From NCBI GenBank assembly GCA_025354565.1, contig JANXMQ010000022.1, positions 20,836-84,835 of the forward strand: 64,000 nucleotides of DNA, given 5' to 3'. The DNA is from Akkermansiaceae bacterium. GTDB lineage: Bacteria; Verrucomicrobiota; Verrucomicrobiia; Verrucomicrobiales; Akkermansiaceae. Positions 61,917-64,000 of the stretch are shown piece by piece; the stretch's first letter is position 1; each line of letters opens with the position of its first letter. The notes below the pieces were generated by a model, which saw only the letters and a list, made by a program, of their open reading frames with translations, ran no database searches and had not been told where the DNA came from. A program made the translations under genes and the position numbers.

Positions 61917-63445
61917 GCACCCCATTTTCTATCGATTCCGCCGATCTCCGAGGGGCTATCGCCAAGGCGTGCGAAGTCACCGCCACGATCGACGACCCAG
62001 GTAAAGTAGCCGACGCGTTGGTTACCTTTTCTCAGGCAAAAGCACTCGACTACAAGACTGCAATTGTTCGGGGAGGACGAGGGAGTGGGAAGAGTTTCTG
62101 GTGGGCGGCTTTACAAAGGGAGGAGCATCGACGGTGGATCACCAACACCCTTGGGGCAAAACTCTCTCCCGCCGACAATCTCGAAGTCATCCCCGGCTTT
62201 GGAATATCTGTGAGAACAGAAAGTTACCCTTCTCCGCGAGTTTTGGGAAATCTTACGAAGGATCACTCATCTCATTTGGAGGATATCTGGACAACGGTCC
62301 TCCTCAAGCAGGCCATTCCTCAAGAGACCTCACCTTACCATGGTATGAACACGTGGGCCGATAGGGTAAAATGGACCGCGGACAATGTCGAAATTGTGGA
62401 AGGTCTGATACTCGCTTTGGTGAAACGCTTGGAGGATCAAAATGCACATCTTTTGATCGCATTCGATGGGCTTGATCGACTAGGCTCCACGTGGGAAGAA
62501 ATCCGCCCACTAGCCCGCTCAATTCTTCGTTTCAGCCTTCAGCTTCAATCTTTTTCAAGGATCAGAGCAAAAGTGTTTCTCCGGCCAGACATGTTTGATG
62601 ATCCGCAAATCGTCGCATTTCCTGACGCTTCGAAATTGCTCGATGGTCATGCATGTTTGGATTGGAGTCCTGTGGAACTTTACGCGCTCTTTTTTCAGCG
62701 GATGGCGAATGCCGATCATGAAGAAGCGGCCAAAGCGTTTCGAGATGGTACCATTCAGATTCTGTCGAGCAATGGTTTCCTGCCGGCGAAGTGGGAGAAT
62801 AAGGAAAATGTTTGGGGACTTCCGGCTCCCATCAAAGCCGAAGCGAAAGCTCAACGGGAGATGTTTCACGCTCTTTCAGGTGGAGCGATGAGCCATAATC
62901 AGAAGAGTGTGAAACGTGGCTACCCTTATACCTGGTTGCCAAACCATCTTGCCGACAGCCACGGTGAAATCAGCCCTCGCAGTTTTCTCGCTGCGCTCCG
63001 CGAGGCTGCTGCGGTTGAGCCACCATCAAATACTTCCCTGCCACTCTACTTTACGGGCATCCAGCAAGGTGTCTCCGCAGCCTCTCAAACACGCGTGAAA
63101 GAAATTACAGAGGACTATCCTTGGGTTGGCGAAGTGATGGGTGCGTTAAACGCCCGGATCAATGTGCCTTGTGATCAGTCAGACATATTCTCAATTTGGG
63201 AGCATGAGGATGTATTTTCTACGATAAATCGCTCAAAAGGCAGTGATGCTGATGAGTTCTCGGCGAAGCTCGGTCCAACGTTTTCTCCACAGAATCAAAC
63301 AGAAGGACTTTTTGAGAACCTGATCCGACTCGGGATCTTTTCCCGGCAGAAAGCAAACCGTGTCCAGATGCCCGACGTGTATCGAGTCGCGTTCGGAATC
63401 GGTCGCAAAGGAGGAATTCCGCCGATTCGGCAGACACTTCACTAA
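61913..63445 (+). CDS. P-loop (STAND/AAA-like) ATPase
   Basis: 510 residues. Walker A GGRGSGKS at 54-61 and Walker B LLIAFDGLD at 180-188 with the trailing Asp-Arg. The rest is helical with aromatic-rich segments; no known sensor or effector domain could be assigned. It could sense a phage product and control the HEPN-like protein through the ParA-like partner. That is inference from gene order. Overlaps the ParA-like gene by 4 nt; stop TAA at 63443-63445. Confidence 0.72.
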   Translation: MSTPFSIDSADLRGAIAKACEVTATIDDPGKVADALVTFSQAKALDYKTAIVRGGRGSGKSFWWAALQREEHRRWITNTLGAKLSPADNLEVIPGFGISVRTESYPSPRVLGNLTKDHSSHLEDIWTTVLLKQAIPQETSPYHGMNTWADRVKWTADNVEIVEGLILALVKRLEDQNAHLLIAFDGLDRLGSTWEEIRPLARSILRFSLQLQSFSRIRAKVFLRPDMFDDPQIVAFPDASKLLDGHACLDWSPVELYALFFQRMANADHEEAAKAFRDGTIQILSSNGFLPAKWENKENVWGLPAPIKAEAKAQREMFHALSGGAMSHNQKSVKRGYPYTWLPNHLADSHGEISPRSFLAALREAAAVEPPSNTSLPLYFTGIQQGVSAASQTRVKEITEDYPWVGEVMGALNARINVPCDQSDIFSIWEHEDVFSTINRSKGSDADEFSAKLGPTFSPQNQTEGLFENLIRLGIFSRQKANRVQMPDVYRVAFGIGRKGGIPPIRQTLH

Positions 63446-63447
63446 CA

Positions 63448-64000
63448 CTGATTTATGAGCTTATATTTACTGCACTTTACGGGTTGCTGCATTCCCCGGA
63501 CTACCGCAGCCGCTATGCCGACAACCTCGGCAAGGAACTCCCGCGCATCCCCGCCGTGAAGACGTTTGCGGATTTCCGCGCCTTCTCCCAAGCTGGCCGC
63601 GAGCTGGCGCATTGGCATTTGAACTACGAGACCGTGGAATGTTTCCCGGGCGTGGTGGTGGCAGTCGGTAAGGAGGAGAGACCTTATTGTCCCTCTTCTT
63701 CGGCGGCGAATGCGGAAGAGGCGACAATAAGGTCGCCGCTCCTTAATTTCCGCGTCACCAAAATGAAGTTCGCCAAGAAAAAGGACCCGGAAACCAACAA
63801 GAGCGTCAACGACAAGACCACCGTCATCTACAACGAAACCATCACCCTCAGAAACATCCCGCTCGCCGCCTACGACTACATCGTCAACGGCAAGCCCGCC
63901 CTCGAATGGGTCATGGAGCGCCAGTCCGTCACCACCGACAAAGACAGCGGCATCACCAACGACGCCAACCTCTGGGCCACCGAAACCATGGGCAACCCCA
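63448..64000 (+). pseudogene. Type ISP R-M enzyme, C-terminal fragment (continues past window)
   Basis: One open frame from about 63448 to the window end: YGLLHSPDYRSRYADNLGKELPRIPAV, FSQAGRELAHWHLNYETV, VTKMKFAKKK, DKTTVIYNETITLRNIPLAAYDYIVNGKPALEWVMERQSVTTDKDSGI. These match the target-recognition end of LlaGI-like enzymes. No start codon with ribosome site is visible, so the fragment is probably silent unless reached by readthrough. The palindromic element (63669-63745) sits within it, adding about 26 codons in frame. Confidence 0.8.
63669..63745. repeat. Imperfect 77-bp palindromic element, inserted in frame
   Basis: Left arm TAAGGAG, GACCTTATTGTC, CCTCTTC; right arm GAAGAGG, GACAATAAGGTC, CTCCTTA; a 16-nt loop (TTCGGCGGCGAATGCG). 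The 7, 12 and 7-bp helices are separated by a 4x4 mismatch and a one-base bulge. It lies in the coding frame of the R-M fragment, between VVVAVGK and NFRVTKM, so translation stays open through it. It resembles small palindromic repeats that insert into genes in other bacteria. Confidence 0.85.

Larger units (their letters stand above)
59974..63447 (+). mobile_element. Foreign three-gene insert replacing the centre of the R-M gene
   Basis: About 3.5 kb with visibly lower G+C than either side. It interrupts the family alignment precisely where the N- and C-terminal fragments of the R-M enzyme end. No transposase, integrase or flanking direct repeat is visible, so the mechanism could be homologous or illegitimate replacement rather than transposition. 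A short GGGGC...GCCCC stem (60020-60034) lies just inside the left edge. Confidence 0.65.

Noticed and set aside
59974-63447. Insert considered as a classical transposon
   Set aside because: No transposase or integrase ORF, and no terminal inverted repeats or target-site duplication were seen at the edges.

Overview
The window looks like a chromosomal segment of a Verrucomicrobiota bacterium, probably Verrucomicrobiaceae-like. No 16S is present; the inference rests on gene content. It combines a peptidoglycan and FtsZ division cluster with a MurC-MurB fusion, a PVC-type (ThuA / membrane-bound dehydrogenase / cytochrome c) protein, a PEP-CTERM remnant, a DUF4331 protein next to a TPR protein, a CBS-containing Mn-dependent pyrophosphatase, and several exported repeat proteins. 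Coding density is high and the DNA is G+C-rich, except for a visibly more A+T-rich module near the right end.

Layout. 1-3.2 kb: end of gyrB and all of gyrA. 3.3-19.3 kb: exported proteins (YXWGXW repeat protein, M6-type metalloprotease), a zinc alcohol dehydrogenase, a Gfo/Idh/MocA oxidoreductase with a PAS-AraC regulator, a divergent ThuA-dehydrogenase-cytochrome c protein, 5-oxoprolinase subunits (pxpA and a pxpB-pxpC fusion), then an L,D-transpeptidase gene whose 3' end runs into a decayed vWA/PEP-CTERM gene. 19.7-28.2 kb: distal dcw cluster murG-murC/B-ddl-ftsQ-ftsA-ftsZ, tightly packed and partly ATGA-coupled. 28.2-33.1 kb: hexose-6-phosphate mutarotase-like gene, rplM-rpsI, a PhnA-like gene, an ECF-type sigma factor and a pyrophosphatase. 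33.3-46 kb: three paralogous Trp-rich helical repeat proteins, a DxDxDG repeat protein, the DUF4331/TPR pair, two tandem LysR regulators and rimO. 46-58.4 kb: SMP-30-like lactonase, type I phosphodiesterase, SHD1/HExxH protein, recR, an amidase, folP, acylphosphatase, an HtrA protease and an OmpA-type protein.

58.6-64 kb: the accessory region and the most interesting part. A single-polypeptide (type ISP / LlaGI-like) restriction-modification gene keeps its Mrr-like nuclease and first helicase lobe at one end and its C-terminal region at the other. The middle, including the methyltransferase, is gone. In its place is a three-gene, tightly coupled, lower-G+C module: a HEPN-like small protein, a ParA-like ATPase with a variant P-loop, and a P-loop (STAND/AAA-like) ATPase. 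I cannot match this trio to a named system; a phage-defence role is an inference. The C-terminal R-M remnant also carries an imperfect palindrome of about 77 bp inserted in frame.

Other points: FtsZ has Gly where the first catalytic Asp of the T7 loop normally lies; GyrA has Met and Gly at the two classical quinolone-resistance positions; and a heptanucleotide repeat (SAAATCT)n lies directly 5' of both ftsZ and rimO in the same orientation.
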